This document shows, in pieces, positions 62,662 to 64,000 of a DNA stretch of 64,000 nt. Below the pieces are notes generated by a model. The model was not told the DNA's origin and searched no databases. It was given only the letters and a program-made list of their open reading frames with translations. The position numbers and the translations under genes are program-made. Origin of the DNA: Niallia endozanthoxylica (GTDB lineage Bacteria; Bacillota; Bacilli; Bacillales; Cytobacillaceae); assembly GCF_008710145.1 (NCBI RefSeq), contig NZ_VYKL01000019.1:62001-126000 (forward strand), given 5' to 3'. How positions within the stretch are numbered: the stretch's first letter is position 1; each line of letters starts with the position of its first letter.

Positions 62662-63621
62662 GTGGGGTTGAAAAGTGTATTTCAAAATAAATGGGCCGTC
62701 ATATGTATCGCTATTTTTTGTTCAATTTTATGGGGAAGTGCTTTTCCTGTTCTTAAGATTAGCTATGTTGAATTACAGTTAGCTGCAAATGATACAATGG
62801 CGCAGATTGTGTTTGCCGGTCTTCGTTTTCTGCTTGCAGGACTCATTCTCTTGTTATTTTTACTATGTACGAACCGAAATCAACTACTAGTGAAACGATC
62901 ACATATCCTTATTTTAATGTTATTTGGTATCATCCAAACCACCGTACAGTATTTTTTCTTCTATAACGGTCTATCAAAGGTATCAGGTATGCAAGGAGCT
63001 ATATTGTCCTCGAGCGGTACATTCCTTGCTGTCATGTTAGCGCATTTTTATTACCGTGACGACCGTATAAATTGGAAAAAGACGATTGGAATGATTGCGG
63101 GGTTCGCTGGAATTATTGCGGCGAATTGGGGTCAGGAATTCCAATTTCATTTCCAATGGAGCGGAGAGGGTTTTATGATTATGTCTGGGCTTACAAGCGC
63201 CGTTACTACAATTATGACAAAAGAGCTTGCTTCTGATATTCAGCCGGTAACTTTGACTGGCTGGCAGCTGACAATTGGTTCGCTGGTTTTATTGATTGTA
63301 GGTGTCCCAAGTTTAAACGAACAATCAATTACCTTCACACCATTTGGCTGGGGTTTACTGATATATGCGGCATTATTGTCCTCAGTCGCATTTGCCCTAT
63401 GGACGACAGTCTTAAAATATAATAAAGCAGGTGAAATGAGTATATATAGTTTTTTAACTCCGGTTTTCGGAGCCATTTTATCTGCCATTTTTATACCGGG
63501 AGAAAGCTTTAATCTGTATATTCTTGCTGCACTTTCTTTAGTTGCTGTTGGAATTATTTCCATAAACTATAAGGGGAAACTTTTTACTCAAACAAAACAA
63601 ATAAGGAAGAATGTCGGTTAA
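62662..63621 (+). CDS. EamA (DMT) family transporter
   Basis: A 319-residue membrane protein with two EamA repeats of five helices each. The first has IFCSILWGSAFPVLKIS, the second FMIMSGLTSAVTTIM and ending in SIYSFLTPVFGAILSAIF then ISINYKG. It exports or imports small metabolites such as amino acids; the substrate is unknown. Start choice is open between GTG 62662 and TTG 62668; AGGAG at 62653-62657 fits either at the limit of spacing. I use the first. Confidence 0.8.
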   Translation: MGLKSVFQNKWAVICIAIFCSILWGSAFPVLKISYVELQLAANDTMAQIVFAGLRFLLAGLILLLFLLCTNRNQLLVKRSHILILMLFGIIQTTVQYFFFYNGLSKVSGMQGAILSSSGTFLAVMLAHFYYRDDRINWKKTIGMIAGFAGIIAANWGQEFQFHFQWSGEGFMIMSGLTSAVTTIMTKELASDIQPVTLTGWQLTIGSLVLLIVGVPSLNEQSITFTPFGWGLLIYAALLSSVAFALWTTVLKYNKAGEMSIYSFLTPVFGAILSAIFIPGESFNLYILAALSLVAVGIISINYKGKLFTQTKQIRKNVG

Positions 63622-63682
63622 AGAAATTCCTCTTTATTTTATAGTAATGGTACAGTTAAAATAAGAGAAGGGGGGTGAAAAC

Positions 63683-63865
63683 ATGGATATTTCAAATTTA
63701 CTAGGTGAAAAATACTTCAGCTTAGATGCCGCTCAGGTAGATAAAAGTCCAGAAGAGCTTGTTGTAACGGATAATGATGAAACCTACTACATAGTGTCAA
63801 GCGAAGCCTATGAACAAACATTGAAAGCCTTGCAATATAAGATTGTGGTTGATTTAGGAGAGTAA
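63683..63865 (+). CDS. Small acidic hypothetical protein, 60 residues
   Basis: A 60-residue acidic protein (EELVVTDNDETYY, EAYEQTLKALQYKIVVDLGE). GGGGGTG precedes the ATG closely. No membrane segment or signal peptide. I do not recognise the family. It follows the EamA gene without an obvious terminator, so the two could be cotranscribed. Confidence 0.55.
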   Translation: MDISNLLGEKYFSLDAAQVDKSPEELVVTDNDETYYIVSSEAYEQTLKALQYKIVVDLGE

Positions 63866-63930
63866 TCCGAATTCGTCTACTTATATGTATAAAAAGCAAC
63901 TGCATGGTCATTGCCATCAGCTTTCATTCA

Positions 63931-63967
63931 GTGCACCTGATGCCCTTGGCATCAGGTGCACTTTTTT
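63931..63967 (+). terminator. Terminator
   Basis: Fourteen-pair perfect stem (63931-63944 with 63948-63961), three-base loop and six T. It should end the small-protein transcript. Confidence 0.95.
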
Positions 63968-64000
63968 ATAAGCTATGAGTAAAACTCTGTATTATGGGCA

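Noticed and set aside
1..64000. CRISPR arrays, tRNA or rRNA genes, prophage, conjugative modules
   Set aside because: No spaced direct repeats, no tRNA cloverleaf or rRNA-like segment and no phage or conjugation genes were seen in either strand.

Overview
The window reads as AT-rich chromosomal DNA from an endospore-forming member of the Bacillaceae, close to Bacillus, Cytobacillus, Neobacillus or Mesobacillus; I cannot fix the genus. Supporting signs are the yneT-parE-parC order, RacA, LtaS, YlbC, YozQ, YeeI, an SleB-type wall hydrolase, strong GGAGG ribosome sites, frequent TTG/GTG starts and T-tailed hairpins after most genes. A gene matching the B. subtilis replication terminator protein Rtp (46769..47137), with parEC on the same window, suggests the terminus half of the chromosome. 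No rRNA, tRNA or CRISPR array was seen.

Layout. 1-11.5 kb: the 3' part of a GH18 hydrolase, yneT, and topoisomerase IV (parEC) behind a promoter with a LexA-type box, then secreted and hypothetical proteins and a 2-hydroxyacid dehydrogenase. 11.7-23.7 kb is a low-oxygen respiration block: narGHJI, a hemerythrin-like protein, a NarK nitrate transporter fused to a PAS domain, and a cytochrome bd oxidase (cydA, cydB, cydS) preceded by an unlisted 31-residue membrane ORF. 23.9-37.4 kb: ykuK, ltaS, racA diverging from a stand-alone SIR2 gene, a decayed gamma-carbonic-anhydrase gene, a ketopantoate reductase, a Spo0A-boxed unknown gene, ylbC, pepF and a LysR regulator. 37.4-40 kb: a two-gene Rieske dioxygenase whose leader carries a near-consensus cre site and a terminator-like hairpin. 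40-48.8 kb: yeeI, an MMPL exporter, a Na/Pi symporter, an SleB-like hydrolase, a methyltransferase, rtp, niaP and yozQ. 48.9-50.9 kb: a TnpB-only IS200/IS605-type element with a structured right-end RNA. 51-64 kb: NRDE and SRPBCC proteins, a sirtuin, an AbrB-type permease, a TPP riboswitch with thiW, a soluble chemoreceptor, an SDR, a two-polypeptide 2-oxoacid:ferredoxin oxidoreductase, a DUF1292 gene split by a stop codon, yugU-like and EamA genes.

How the parts may work together. Nitrate reductase, its transporter, the bd oxidase and the ferredoxin-linked oxoacid oxidoreductase fit a facultative anaerobe. RacA, the Spo0A-like boxes and the wall hydrolase fit sporulation. The LysR gene and cre site suggest that the dioxygenase is induced by an aromatic substrate and repressed by good carbon sources. 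The observations most worth testing are the NarK-PAS fusion, the small proteins around the bd oxidase, the TnpB variant without a zinc ribbon and its RNA, rtp and its flanking DNA, and the dioxygenase leader. All functional calls are from reading sequence; no search was run.
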